From assembly GCF_014905555.1 (NCBI RefSeq), contig NZ_BNGS01000005.1, forward strand, positions 1 to 64,000: a DNA stretch of 64,000 nt, given 5' to 3'. Source of the stretch: Streptomyces sp. Y2F8-2. Its GTDB lineage: Bacteria > Actinomycetota > Actinomycetes > Streptomycetales > Streptomycetaceae. The translations under genes were made by a program, and so were the position numbers. The notes under the pieces were generated by a model, which worked only from the letters and a program-made list of their open reading frames with translations, ran no database searches and was not told the DNA's origin. This document shows positions 17,507 through 26,845 of the stretch, piece by piece; the stretch's first letter is position 1; each line of letters starts with the position of its first letter.

Positions 17507-18334
17507 ATGACTGACACCCCCCGCCCCCATTCCACAGAACGCGAGCCCGGCCCCGAGCCGGCCGACACGCCGATCGGCGCGACCCGCAGGACGGTCATGG
17601 CCGCGCTGGGCGGTACGACCCTCGGAGCGGCCGCTCTGGGTCTCACGGCCGTGCAGGCGACGGCAGCCGCAGACCGGAACAGTGCGGCCCAGGCCCAGGC
17701 CCAGGCCCCGGCCGGGCCGGCCGCCGACTGTGTCCTCACGCCGGAGCAGACCGAGGGGCCCTACTACCTGGACCTGGAGACGGTCCGCAAGAACATCACC
17801 GAGGGCAAGCCCGGCGTGCCGCTCACCCTCCGCGTCAAAGTGATCGACACCACGACCTGCTCCCCGCTGCCCGGCACGGCGGTCGACATCTGGCACTGCG
17901 ACGCTCTCGGCGTCTACTCCGGATACGTGGCAGGCGGCTCCACCCCGGACACGACCTTCCTGCGCGGGGTGCAACTGACCGACTCCACCGGAGTCGCGGA
18001 ATTCACCACCATCTACCCCGGCTGGTACGTCGGCCGTGCGCTCCACATCCACGTCAAGACGCATGTCGGCGGCACCGTCACCGGCGGCAGGTACCAGGGA
18101 GGCCACGTCTCCCACACCGGCCAGCTCTACTTCCCGGAAACGTACAACAGCAGGGTCGCCACACTGACCCCCTACCGGAACAACACCGCCACCCGCACGC
18201 TCAACGCCAGGGACGGCATCTACCGCAACGGCGGATCCTCCACCTTGCTGACGCTCACGCAAACCGGCAGCGACCTCGGCAAGGGAGTGACCGGCACCGT
18301 TGTGCTCGGCATCGATCCTGACGCCGTGCCCTGA
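17507..18334 (+). CDS. Tat-exported intradiol ring-cleavage dioxygenase
   Basis: 275 residues. A twin-arginine signal (ATRRTVMAALGG followed by a hydrophobic run) is at about residues 24-50. The mature domain has the iron-binding landmarks of intradiol dioxygenases: TPEQTEGPYY, VDIWHCDALGVYSGY (Tyr ligand) and YPGWYVGRALHIHVK (Tyr and two His ligands). The family opens catechol-type rings with oxygen; export as a folded metalloprotein via Tat is common in Streptomyces homologues. The ATG gives MTDTPRPHS; no clear ribosome site is seen. It stands alone between a remnant and a regulator, so the aromatic substrate is unknown. Confidence 0.9.
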   Translation: MTDTPRPHSTEREPGPEPADTPIGATRRTVMAALGGTTLGAAALGLTAVQATAAADRNSAAQAQAQAPAGPAADCVLTPEQTEGPYYLDLETVRKNITEGKPGVPLTLRVKVIDTTTCSPLPGTAVDIWHCDALGVYSGYVAGGSTPDTTFLRGVQLTDSTGVAEFTTIYPGWYVGRALHIHVKTHVGGTVTGGRYQGGHVSHTGQLYFPETYNSRVATLTPYRNNTATRTLNARDGIYRNGGSSTLLTLTQTGSDLGKGVTGTVVLGIDPDAVP

Positions 18335-18472
18335 CGCTCCCGCCGGAGCGGTAGCCGGTCCGCTGCGACGATGCCGGCTACCGCCGCTGCGGCGGCCCAC
18401 CGCCCACGCCCGCCGCTCGGCGTCGCGTGCGGGGGCGGGAATGGGCGGCACGGAATCGGGGATGACCGGAGC

Positions 18473-20962
18473 ATGACATGTGAGGCGTGCGGCGCACCAC
18501 TGACCGGTCGACCGCTCGGCGGTCGACCGGCTCGCTACTGCTCCGGCGCATGCAGACAACGGGCGTTCAGGCAGCGCTCGGCCCGCCCGGATACCCGCGG
18601 GACGCAGACGGGCACGTCAGCGCCCACACGGAGCGCCGCCTCCCCGGCGGCCCAGGGCCGCGGTCTGCCACGGGCCCTCGACTCCTTCGTGGGCCGACGG
18701 GCGGAGCTGTCGCGGCTGCGCACCCTGCTGAGGACGTCACGGCTCCTGACCTTGACCGGTACCGGCGGCGTCGGCAAGACGCGGTTGGCTCTCGAGTTCG
18801 CCAAGGGCCTGCCCGGCCGCCACGGGCGGGTGGACCTGGTCGAACTCGACGCGCTGCACGACGGCGCCGCGCTCGCACAGTCCGTCGCCGCCGCGCTGGC
18901 CGTGGGGGAACGGGCGGGACGGTCCGGTGTCGACGTCCTGGTCCACGCGATCGGCGACGCCCGTCGGTTGTTGATCCTGGACAACTGCGAGCACCTGGCC
19001 GATCCGTGCGCCCGGCTGATCGCGACCTTGCTGAGTCACTGCCCCCGGCTGCGGATCCTGGCCACCAGTCGAGAGGCCCTGCGGGTGCCCGGGGAAACCG
19101 TGCTCCGGGTCGGTGAGCTGTCGCTGCCGCCGACCGATGCCGAAGACGACCCGGTGGTCCTGCTGCGGGCGGACGCCGTCCGGCTGTTCGTCGAACGGGC
19201 CTCCAGTTGCTCACCAGGATTCACGCTCCATCGCGGAAACGGCCGGACGGTTGCCGAGATCTGCCGCAGACTGGACGGCCTGACGCTCGCCGTCGAGTTG
19301 GCGGCACGCCGGGCCGGAACTCTTCCGCTGAGTGACATCCTGGCAGGACTGGACGACCAGATGTCCCAGCTGTCCCTCTTGACGGGCGGACACAGGACCG
19401 GGCCCGGGCGCCACAGCGAACTGGCCGCGGCGATCGACTGGAGCCACCGACTGCTCGATCCGGCCGAGCAGGCGGTCTTCCGGCGTCTTGCTGTCTTCGT
19501 CGGCGGGTTCGACACGGCTGCGGCGCGGGCGGTCTGCGCCGGTGACGGCATCGCTCCGTCGCAGATACTCGGCATCCTGTGTGCCCTCGAGGCCAAGTCC
19601 CTGATCGCACGTCACTCGGGAGGAGACGCGCAAACCGCACGATTCAGACAGCTGAGCGCCATCCGCGCCTACGCCCTGGAGCGCCTGCTCGCATCCGGCG
19701 AGCTGCACGTCACCAGGCACCGGGTCCTCGAGTGGCTCAACGGACTGGCAGACCGGGCCGGTGACGAGGTGTTCCCCGACCAGGCCGGCAGCCCGCTGGC
19801 CGTGGAGCGGGACAATCTCGCGGCGGCCTTGGCCGACATCACCGTCCGCGACGGTACCTCACGCCCACGACTGGAACTCGAACTGGCGCGTGTGCGCTAC
19901 GAGCAGGAACAGCCGTCAGCCGCACGCGCGCTGCTGACGGGTCTGCTGCGGGAAACCGGCGGCCGAGCGCTGGGCGGGGCGGTGGCGGCGCTTGCCGCGC
20001 GCGTGGCCTGTCAGCGGGCCGACCTGGCACAGGCGCTGCGCCTCGGCGAGCAGGCGGTGGCCATGGAGCGCACGCGCAATCACCCCGCCGGACTCGCCAA
20101 CGCCTTGGACGCGCGGGCCGCGGCGCGGCTGTGCCGAGGGGAATTCGCCGCGGCCGTCGCGGATCTGCGTGAGGGCCTTGATGTCGTCGCCACGCTGGGC
20201 AGACCCCAGGACACCGCCTGGTGCACCCATCACCTGGCGTGGGCGCTGCTCCAAGCGGGCGGGGCACTGGAGGCCGACAAGCTCATGTCCCGTTGTCTGC
20301 CCGTGCTCAGGGAGCACGCCCCCTGGACGCGGGTCGCGGCCGCTCTGCACACAGCGGGCGCCGTGCGGCTGGCTCTGGGGCATCTGGAAAGTGCCGAGGC
20401 GCTGTTCGCCGAAGTGCTGCGGATCGTCCCCGAAGCAGGTTTTCACGCGCTCTACCCGGTGGAGGGCCTGGCTCTCGTGGCCGCCGAATGCGGTGACATG
20501 CGGCGAGCCCTCCTGCTGTACGAGGCGAGCGCGCAGGCACGCCGCCGACTCGACACCGTGTCCGAGGCTCCGTGGCGACGCCAGGTGGAGGGAACGGTGG
20601 CTCGTGCCAGGACAGAGCTGCCGGCAGCTGCTCGGGAGGCAGCCGTCAGTGGCGGCCGCCGACTGCGCGGGGATCGGCTTGTCGCGTACGCGCTGCGGAC
20701 AAGGAGCGAGGAGCGCCGAGCGACGACCGGCGCCGTAGCGGTCGTCGACGACCGGTCCAAGCTCACCGGGAGGGAGTTCATGGTGGCCGAGCTCGTCGCC
20801 GACGGGCTGACCAACCGGCAGATCGCGGAACGGCTCGGTCTTTCGACGCATACGGTTGCCACGCACCTGGACAAGGTGCGCGACAAGCTGGGCATGCGGT
20901 CGCGCACGCAGATCGCCCTGTGGGTGGCCGCGCGAACCAGGGCCGAGGACACGTCCGGATGA
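18473..20962 (+). CDS. Large ATP-dependent LuxR-type regulator with N-terminal zinc ribbon
   Basis: 829 residues. The first 35 residues carry four cysteines (3, 6, 23, 27) in the pattern CxxC...CxxxC with a basic tail, a small zinc-ribbon-like module. Then comes a STAND-type ATPase: Walker A TGTGGVGKT (Lys102) and RLLILDNCEHLADP as Walker B, with SREALRVPGE. A helical repeat region fills the middle. A LuxR helix-turn-helix, LTGREFMVAELVADGLTNRQ through GLSTHTVATHLDKVRDKLG, is at about 764-825. Such proteins are signal-dependent transcription activators. The ATG giving MTCEACGAPL is preferred because the metal site starts there. Target genes unknown; the dioxygenase and symporter flank it. Confidence 0.88.
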   Translation: MTCEACGAPLTGRPLGGRPARYCSGACRQRAFRQRSARPDTRGTQTGTSAPTRSAASPAAQGRGLPRALDSFVGRRAELSRLRTLLRTSRLLTLTGTGGVGKTRLALEFAKGLPGRHGRVDLVELDALHDGAALAQSVAAALAVGERAGRSGVDVLVHAIGDARRLLILDNCEHLADPCARLIATLLSHCPRLRILATSREALRVPGETVLRVGELSLPPTDAEDDPVVLLRADAVRLFVERASSCSPGFTLHRGNGRTVAEICRRLDGLTLAVELAARRAGTLPLSDILAGLDDQMSQLSLLTGGHRTGPGRHSELAAAIDWSHRLLDPAEQAVFRRLAVFVGGFDTAAARAVCAGDGIAPSQILGILCALEAKSLIARHSGGDAQTARFRQLSAIRAYALERLLASGELHVTRHRVLEWLNGLADRAGDEVFPDQAGSPLAVERDNLAAALADITVRDGTSRPRLELELARVRYEQEQPSAARALLTGLLRETGGRALGGAVAALAARVACQRADLAQALRLGEQAVAMERTRNHPAGLANALDARAAARLCRGEFAAAVADLREGLDVVATLGRPQDTAWCTHHLAWALLQAGGALEADKLMSRCLPVLREHAPWTRVAAALHTAGAVRLALGHLESAEALFAEVLRIVPEAGFHALYPVEGLALVAAECGDMRRALLLYEASAQARRRLDTVSEAPWRRQVEGTVARARTELPAAAREAAVSGGRRLRGDRLVAYALRTRSEERRATTGAVAVVDDRSKLTGREFMVAELVADGLTNRQIAERLGLSTHTVATHLDKVRDKLGMRSRTQIALWVAARTRAEDTSG

Positions 20963-21132
20963 CGCGTCACCACACTCAGCGGGCGTCGCGGCACAGGACC
21001 GGTTGAACAGCCGCCTCGCCGGTGTCCGAAAGATCCTTCTCGACCCCGCTCGTCGATCCGCCGCCGTCGGCCGATCTCCGCCGGGGGAACCGCATCGACC
21101 CCGAAACGTGACCACCAAGATACTCACAGGAA

Positions 21133-21148
21133 TACCAACCAGTCGGTA
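21133..21148. promoter_or_regulatory. TetR-type palindrome upstream of the symporter operon
   Basis: taccaaccagtcggta is a 16-base near-palindrome (TACC..CC AG..GGTA) 69 bases before the DUF485 start codon. It differs by a single base from the element at 34872-34887 before the epoxide-hydrolase-like gene, suggesting one regulator for both. No TetR gene adjoins it. Confidence 0.5.
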
Positions 21149-21216
21149 CGGTGCGTGACCTGGAGTGCTTCTCCCGTTCACCCTCACGGATCAGAGCCGC
21201 AGCGAAAGGCCAGGCG

Positions 21217-21675
21217 ATGAGATACGCCGACGAGAACCAGTACCCGCCACCAGGACCGCCCGGATGGCAGCCGCCCCGCACCGAGTCCCAGTCGTACGGG
21301 CCCGACATCTCCCGAAACGACTGGTACGGGCGCGCCGCTTGGGACGAGCCGTATGCGCACCAGGCGCCTGCGCGCCACGCCGACCTCACCGCACTCCGGT
21401 CGGCATACCGCCTGCTCCGCCGGATCTCCACGCTGACCGCGCTCGGCTCCTTCGTGGTGTACGTCCTGCTGTCCTGCTGTGCGCCGGACCTGATGGGGTG
21501 CAAGATCGCCGGGGAGCTGAGTCTGGGAATGGCCCTGGGGGTCCTCCAACTCGTCGTCACCTTCGCGGCGGTCTTCTGGTACGGACGCAGCGCACAACGC
21601 TCGGTGGATCCGCTGGCCCGCGCCGTCAGGGAGCGGACGGTCCCCGCCGGCCGGAACGCGGGAGTGGCGAGATGA
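21217..21675 (+). CDS. DUF485-family small membrane protein
   Basis: 152 residues. A disordered Pro/Tyr-rich N-terminus of about 65 residues precedes two membrane helices (STLTALGSFVVYVLLSC and GMALGVLQLVVTFAAVFWY). DUF485 proteins are usually encoded directly before acetate/solute symporters of the ActP kind. That is the case here: the next gene starts inside this stop codon (ATGA overlap at 21672-21675). The ATG giving MRYADENQ has a GAAAGG site about 8 bases upstream. Likely a partner or stabiliser of the symporter (inference). Confidence 0.82.
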   Translation: MRYADENQYPPPGPPGWQPPRTESQSYGPDISRNDWYGRAAWDEPYAHQAPARHADLTALRSAYRLLRRISTLTALGSFVVYVLLSCCAPDLMGCKIAGELSLGMALGVLQLVVTFAAVFWYGRSAQRSVDPLARAVRERTVPAGRNAGVAR

Positions 21676-23288
21676 ACCACTTCAGCTCCGGGACGCAGGC
21701 GTCCGTTCTCCTTCTCTTCACCGCCCTGGTCACCTTGACCTTGCTGATGTGCGTGATGGCGGGACCGGACCGCGACGACCTGGCGAACTTTTACACGGGC
21801 TACCTCTCGCTCACCCCGCTCAAGAACGGCTTGGCCATCGCGGGTGACTACATTTCCGCGGCCACGGTGCTGAGTACCACCGGCATCGTCGCGCTCGCCG
21901 GATACGACGGCTATGTCCTCGCGGTCAGCACGGCCTTGTCTCTGGTACTGCTGATGTTCCTGCTGGCCGAGCCCCTCCGCAACGCCGGCAGTTTCACCAT
22001 GGGCGACGTCCTTGCCCGCAACATGCCCGGGCGGGCCGTGCGTGTCGCCGCCTGCCTGGTGACGCTTTCGGCGACCATGCCCTTCCTGGTCGTCCAGCTC
22101 TCCGGAGCCGGGTCACTGCTCACCTTCATCCTGAACATCCCGCACGTGGCGGGCGCCAGAACGGCGTGCATCGTCATCGTCGGCAGCCTGATGATCGTTT
22201 ACGCGGCGATCGGCGGTATGAGAGGGACCGCGCTGATCCAGATGATCAAGATCGTGATCCTGATCGGTACCAGCGCCGTCGTCGCCGTCCTGATCCTCAA
22301 CCGCTTCCACTGGAACCCGGACGAACTCCTCAGGGCCGCCCAGCAGGGCAGCGGTGCGGGCCCCGCCTTCCTCCAGCAGGGCCTTCAGCTGGGCACCTCG
22401 GCCGGTGAGCGGCTGGACTTCATCGGTCTTCAGATCACTGTGGTCCTCGGCGTGGCCTGCCTGCCCCACATCACGATGCGTCTGTACTCCGCGCAGGACG
22501 TGCCGGCCGTGCGGCGCTCCATGTCGTGGGCGGTCGGCACGGTCACCACGTTCTGCCTGATCGTGATCATCATGGGTACGGGCGCGGCGGCACTGGTGGG
22601 ATCGCGGTACATCACCGCGGCCGACCCTCAGGGCAGGACGTCCGTGCTGATGCTGTCGCAGACGCTCGGCGGGGCACCCGGCTCCGCGGGCGCGACGATT
22701 CTGTACTCGGCCGTGGCGGGCATGGTCTTCATCACCCTGCTGTCGTCGGTGGCGGGGATGACCCTGGCCACGGCCTCCTCGCTCGCCCACGACCTGTTCG
22801 CCCATGCGGCGCGGAGGGGGCAGGCGGAGCCGCGTACGGAGATGACGGTGGCGGTATGGTCGAGCGTGGCCGTGGGAACCATTGCCATCGGGCTCGCCAC
22901 CGTGGTCCAGAACTGGGACGTCGGCGTGCTCACCACCGCGGCGATCTGCGTAGGGGCGTCGGCGGTGGCGCCGGCGCTCACCTACTCCCTGTTCTGGCGA
23001 GGATTCACCCGCACCGGCCTGCTTGCCACCCTCTACGGCGGTGCGGCCTGCGCGCTGCTGCTGATGGTCTTCTCCAGGGCCGTTTCGGGCACGCCGTCCG
23101 CCGTCTTCCCGAACGCCGACTTCGACCTGTTCCCCATGCAGTCCAGCGGACTGGTCTCCGTCCCGTTCGGCTATCTGGCCGGCTGGCTGGGCAGCCGCCT
23201 GGACCACCGGCGCCGCGCCGCGGACAGCCGAGAGACCCGGTGGCTGTACGAGGAGAGCGAGGCGCGGCTGCTCGCCGCAGCCGACTAG
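21672..23288 (+). CDS. Sodium:solute symporter, acetate permease (ActP)-like
   Basis: 538 residues with about 13 hydrophobic segments. Sequence landmarks of the SSS family are present: FYTGYLSLTPLKNGLAIAGDYISAATVLSTTG near the first helices, YAAIGGMRGTALIQMIKIV, and LPHITMRLYSAQD. Members close to ActP take up acetate, pyruvate or other short carboxylates with sodium or protons. Translationally coupled to the DUF485 gene. A TetR-type palindrome lies upstream of the pair and a strong hairpin follows. The normal neighbour of such pairs, a Fis-type regulator, is present only as a broken copy downstream. Confidence 0.9.
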   Translation: MNHFSSGTQASVLLLFTALVTLTLLMCVMAGPDRDDLANFYTGYLSLTPLKNGLAIAGDYISAATVLSTTGIVALAGYDGYVLAVSTALSLVLLMFLLAEPLRNAGSFTMGDVLARNMPGRAVRVAACLVTLSATMPFLVVQLSGAGSLLTFILNIPHVAGARTACIVIVGSLMIVYAAIGGMRGTALIQMIKIVILIGTSAVVAVLILNRFHWNPDELLRAAQQGSGAGPAFLQQGLQLGTSAGERLDFIGLQITVVLGVACLPHITMRLYSAQDVPAVRRSMSWAVGTVTTFCLIVIIMGTGAAALVGSRYITAADPQGRTSVLMLSQTLGGAPGSAGATILYSAVAGMVFITLLSSVAGMTLATASSLAHDLFAHAARRGQAEPRTEMTVAVWSSVAVGTIAIGLATVVQNWDVGVLTTAAICVGASAVAPALTYSLFWRGFTRTGLLATLYGGAACALLLMVFSRAVSGTPSAVFPNADFDLFPMQSSGLVSVPFGYLAGWLGSRLDHRRRAADSRETRWLYEESEARLLAAAD

Positions 23289-23297
23289 CCACAGCGG

Positions 23298-23347
23298 CGG
23301 GGCGGGCTGCACGAGCGGTTCTGGTGCCGCCGTTGCAGTCCGCCCCG
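23298..23347. terminator. Bidirectional hairpin terminator
   Basis: cggggcgggctgca (23298-23311) pairs with tgcagtccgccccg (23334-23347), 14 base pairs with one G-U wobble and a 22-base loop. It fills the gap between the symporter stop and the stop of the convergent regulator remnant. Confidence 0.65.
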
Positions 23348-23966
23348 TCAGGTCAGGCTCGACGGGACGATCCCGTAACGGCGCATCTTGCGGTACATCG
23401 TGGCCCGGGAGATACCGGGGTCCTGTGCGGTGCGCTGCACGTTGGAGTTGTGCTCCATCAACCCGCGCAGGATGGCGTCGCGTTCGAGCGCCTCGATGGT
23501 GGTCAGGACCTTGTGCGAGGACACCCGGCATTCCGGCGGGAGGTCCTCCGCATGGATCATCGGGCCGGAAGGCCGCCGCGCCAGTGCGCGCATCACCGAC
23601 TCGAGCTGCCGGACGCTCTCCGGCCAGGGGCATCGCTGCAGCATGGTCAGGGCCTCCGGGGAGAACCTGCTCTCACCGCCCGGCCGGTACTTGCGCAGGA
23701 AGAACCGCGCCAGGTACTCGATGTCCCCGTGGCGATGGCGCAGGGGCAGCACCTCCACCAGAACGCCGCAGAGCGGGTCGAGCTGGTCGTCGGTGCCGAC
23801 CATCGACGGCTGGCCGGTCAGGACCAGTTGCCCGGTGGCGGTGCCGTCCAGGTGCGTCAACAGGTTCTTCAGGCGCTTGCGCAGCTGGTCGCCCAACAGG
23901 TGGACGTCACGCAGGACGAGCACGTTGGACGGCACGGCGAGCAGCTCTCCGATGTCGCGCGCTGAC
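23348..23966 (-). pseudogene. Fis/NtrC-like transcriptional regulator, N-terminally truncated
   Basis: About 205 coding residues remain: SNVLVLRDVHLLGDQLRKRL (Walker-B region, with a non-canonical RD in place of DE), VLVEVLPLRHRHGDIEYLARF, FSPEALTMLQRCPWPESVRQ, and a C-terminal Fis-type helix-turn-helix EALERDAILRGLMEHNSNVQ with ISRATMYRKMRRYGI. The sensor domain and the Walker A part are gone: upstream of about 23966 the frame turns into sequence without protein character. Such regulators commonly control adjacent acetate-type symporters, so its loss may leave the upstream symporter under other control (inference). A short protein expressed from an internal start cannot be excluded. Confidence 0.65.
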
Positions 23967-24183
23967 CTGCTGATGCAATGTAAGCCCAGTGAACCCGGTG
24001 GGGCAGCGGCGGTCCCGCCCACCGTGTGGCGCGGCGTGGCCCGGGTCCGGTCCGTAGACCGCTTCACCGCTGCTGCTCGCCATGTCCGCCGGCTCCCACA
24101 GGCACGTGGTGTGGTCCACGACGAGGCTCGGGTTTCGCCCTACGGTCGCCTCGGCGATGAACAAACAGGTCCCGTATCGCGCT

Positions 24184-24333
24184 CAGCGCCCGGCGGAAGG
24201 CGCGGAGCCCGTCGCCCGCCATGGCACCGCCGCCCGGGAGGTGGCCGAAGCCGTCCGCTTCCTGCTCCCCGGCCGCGCCTCCTACATCACCGGGCAGAGC
24301 CTGATGGTGGACGGAGGGTTGAGCACCGTCTGA
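24184..24333 (+). pseudogene. Short-chain dehydrogenase C-terminal fragment
   Basis: The frame reads PVARHGTAAREVAEAVRFLL then GRASYITGQSLMVDGGLSTV and stops at 24331-24333. This is the unmistakable C-terminal end of a classical SDR (cofactor-proximal ASYITGQ...VDGG). No Rossmann N-terminus or catalytic YxxxK part is present upstream, so only about 40-50 residues survive. The stretch 23967-24183 contains no recognisable coding sequence. Confidence 0.7.
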
Positions 24334-24413
24334 GCATGCCACGTCTGTCGGTTCCGCGAGGCTGGGGCGGTCCCCAGGGGTCAGGGCATCGACCGGGGAC
24401 CGCCCCCGCCGTC

Positions 24414-25691
24414 TCACTTCGTCAGTGGGCCGAACTCCTTGCGGGTGTCCACCGGCTCGCCGAACAGCTGCCACCGCTCGCCCTTGAACCGCATCAGCTG
24501 CATGGTCTCGAGCGGGAAGGCGTCGCCGCGGCCCGTGGACATGGTGACCCCGGGCAGCAGCAGGCCCACCTTCACGTCCTTCAGATGGCGCACCGCGTCC
24601 CGCAGCCCTTCCCTGGTCGGGCACTTCATCGCGTCCAGGGCCTTGTGCAGGCCGGCGGCGACGGCCCAGCCGTAGGCGTTGAACTGGTTGGCCGGGTCGG
24701 CGTCCGGGGCGTACTTGTGCAGGGCGTTCCGGTAGGTCGTCACGTCGGGGTCGTTCGCCCACTGCGGGTCGGCGGGGTCCTTGAAGTAGGTCGCCGAGAC
24801 CACGCCCTGCACGTTCTTGAACCCGACGGGCTTGAGCACGGCGGCGGACGAGGCCACGTTGTTCACGATGTGCAGCGGGTTCCACTTGGTGTTCCTGGCG
24901 TCGGCGGCGAGGGCCTGGCTGCCGAACTTGGGGGTGGTGACGTCCAGCAGCACGTCCGCCTTGGAGCGGGCGAGGCTTGCCATCTGTGCCGACACGGACG
25001 GGTCGGTGACCTCGTAGCTCTCCTCGGCGACCACCTTGACGCCGCTGCCGGCAACGGCCTTCTTGAACCCGCCGAGCAGGTCCTTGCCGAAGTCGTCGTT
25101 CTGGTAGAGGACCGCCACCTTGGCCTTGGGCCGCTCGTCCTTGAGGTACTTGGCGTAGACCCGGGCCTCGGCCACGTAGTTGGGCTGCCACCCGATGGTC
25201 CAGGGATGCTTGTCGTCCGTGCCCCATACGGAGGCGCCCGTGGCGACGAAGGGCTGCGGCACCTTCTGCTTGTTGAGGTAGTCCCACACGGCCGCCGTGG
25301 AAGGAGTGCCCAGGGTCTGGAACACGGCGAAGACCTTCTCCTGCTCGACGAGTCTGCGGGCCTCCTCGACCGCCTTGGGCGGCTGGTAGCCGTCGTCGCG
25401 GACGATGAACTGCACCTTGCGGCCGTCCATGCCGCCCTTGTCGTTGACGTACTCGAAGTAGGCGGCGACGCCCTTGCTGATCGTCCCGTACGCGGAGGCG
25501 GGTCCCGACAGCGGGTAGATCCCGCCCAGCTTGATGGTCTTGTCGGTGATGCCGGTGGTCTGCTGGCCCTTGCAGGCACCGCCGGCGGCGGTGTCCTGGT
25601 CCTCCTGCCCTCGCCGGCTGCTGCAGGCGGTCATGGTGAGCAGGACGGCGGCAGCGGCTGCGGCCGCCCGCAGTGCGGTGGTCTTGCGCAT
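24414..25691 (-). CDS. Branched-chain amino acid-type ABC transporter substrate-binding lipoprotein
   Basis: 425 residues. Lipoprotein signal MRKTTALRAAAAAAAVLLTM ends in TACSSR. The mature domain is the Leu/Ile/Val-binding (type I) fold: KLGGIYPLSGPASAYGTISK, VQFIVRDDGYQPPKAVEEAR, VAVLYQNDDFGKDLLGGFK. It presents an amino acid, amide or aromatic acid to the LivHMGF complex. The chosen ATG has AAGGA nine bases upstream; an ATG nine bases earlier overlaps the upstream stop (ATGA) but has no spacing from the ribosome site. It is the last gene of the operon. Confidence 0.92.
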   Translation of the reverse strand: MRKTTALRAAAAAAAVLLTMTACSSRRGQEDQDTAAGGACKGQQTTGITDKTIKLGGIYPLSGPASAYGTISKGVAAYFEYVNDKGGMDGRKVQFIVRDDGYQPPKAVEEARRLVEQEKVFAVFQTLGTPSTAAVWDYLNKQKVPQPFVATGASVWGTDDKHPWTIGWQPNYVAEARVYAKYLKDERPKAKVAVLYQNDDFGKDLLGGFKKAVAGSGVKVVAEESYEVTDPSVSAQMASLARSKADVLLDVTTPKFGSQALAADARNTKWNPLHIVNNVASSAAVLKPVGFKNVQGVVSATYFKDPADPQWANDPDVTTYRNALHKYAPDADPANQFNAYGWAVAAGLHKALDAMKCPTREGLRDAVRHLKDVKVGLLLPGVTMSTGRGDAFPLETMQLMRFKGERWQLFGEPVDTRKEFGPLTK

Positions 25692-25696
25692 GTGGC

Positions 25697-26845
25697 TCAT
25701 TCCTTTTCCGTGCGGGGCGGTGCGCCCACGGGTTCGGCGTCGACAACTGCGGGGTCCCCAGGGGTGGGGGGCGTCGGGGGTCCGGTTGCGCTCCGGGGCT
25801 CCGGCTCCGCGTCGGGGGCGCACTCGGCCTCCGGGGTCCGCTCGAGGGTGGCTGTGGTGCGGGTCGGGCGACGGGCGGCAGCGTTCCGAACACGGCTCGG
25901 CAGACCGGCCAGCCCGGTCGGGGCCACGAACATCACCGTGATGATCAGCAGACCGAACACCACTCCCGGTGCCGCCTCGCTGAGATCCTGCGAAACGCTC
26001 GGCACGTACATCACGAACGCCGCGCCCAGCAGGGGCCCGTACAGCGAGGCGAGCCCCCCGACCACCAGGCCGGCCAGCAGAGAGACGGACAGAACGAAGC
26101 TGAAGGAGTCGGGCGAGACGAAGCCGATCACCCAGGTGTACAAACACCCGGCCACACCCGCGAACATCGCGCTCCACGCGAAGGCGAGGGCCTTGTGCAG
26201 CGACAGCCGCACGCCCATCACCTCGGCGGCGCTCTCGTTGTCCCGCACCGCGCGCAGTGCCCGGCCGACCCGGGACCGCAGCAGGTTGCGGACGAGCAGC
26301 AGGGCCACCGCGGTGACGGCGAGGACGACGAAGTACATCCACTGGTCCTCGGCCAGCCCGCTCCACGCGGGTGGTTGCAGCTTGTCCACGGTCAGGCCCA
26401 TGGAGCCGCCGGTGACCGCTTCCAGCCGCTTGAGCAAGGGCGGCAGGAACACCGCGAACGAGAGGGTGACGAGGGCCAGGTACAACCCGCGCAGCCGCAG
26501 GGCGGGCACTCCGAACCCGAGGCCCAGCAGGAAGCATCCGGCGGCCGCGACCGGCAGTGTGGCCAGGTGTCCGGTGTCGTACCGGTCGAGCATGACCGCC
26601 GCCGTGTAGGCCCCCGCCGCGAAGAACGCGCCGTGTCCGAGCGAGATCTGCCCGCCGAAGCCGACCAGCAGGTTCAGGCCGGCCAGCGCCACGGCGTACA
26701 GGAGCACCATGGTCAGCTGGAAGACCTGGAAGGGGGCGAAGTAGAAGGGTGCGCCGACGGCGGCCGCCGCCGCGAGCAGCAGGGTGAGCGCGGCCCGCAG
26801 CCGCCGGGCCCGGTCGGTGCCGAGTGCCGCTGTGATCGTGCTCAT
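25697..26845 (-). CDS. livM: Branched-chain amino acid-type ABC permease (LivM)
   Basis: 382 residues with about ten membrane helices and the LivM signature NLLVGFGGQISLGHGAFFAA and SRVGRALRAVRDNESAAEVMG. The last 65 residues form a Pro/Glu/Thr-rich hydrophilic tail rarely seen in LivM, of unknown use. It overlaps the LivH stop by four bases and its stop touches the binding-protein start. Part of the inner-membrane channel of a HAAT-family importer. Confidence 0.9.
   Translation of the reverse strand: MSTITAALGTDRARRLRAALTLLLAAAAAVGAPFYFAPFQVFQLTMVLLYAVALAGLNLLVGFGGQISLGHGAFFAAGAYTAAVMLDRYDTGHLATLPVAAAGCFLLGLGFGVPALRLRGLYLALVTLSFAVFLPPLLKRLEAVTGGSMGLTVDKLQPPAWSGLAEDQWMYFVVLAVTAVALLLVRNLLRSRVGRALRAVRDNESAAEVMGVRLSLHKALAFAWSAMFAGVAGCLYTWVIGFVSPDSFSFVLSVSLLAGLVVGGLASLYGPLLGAAFVMYVPSVSQDLSEAAPGVVFGLLIITVMFVAPTGLAGLPSRVRNAAARRPTRTTATLERTPEAECAPDAEPEPRSATGPPTPPTPGDPAVVDAEPVGAPPRTEKE

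Noticed and set aside
24064..25893. 609-residue minus-strand frame over the binding-protein gene
   Set aside because: Low-complexity Arg/Gly translation in a different frame from the recognisable lipoprotein.
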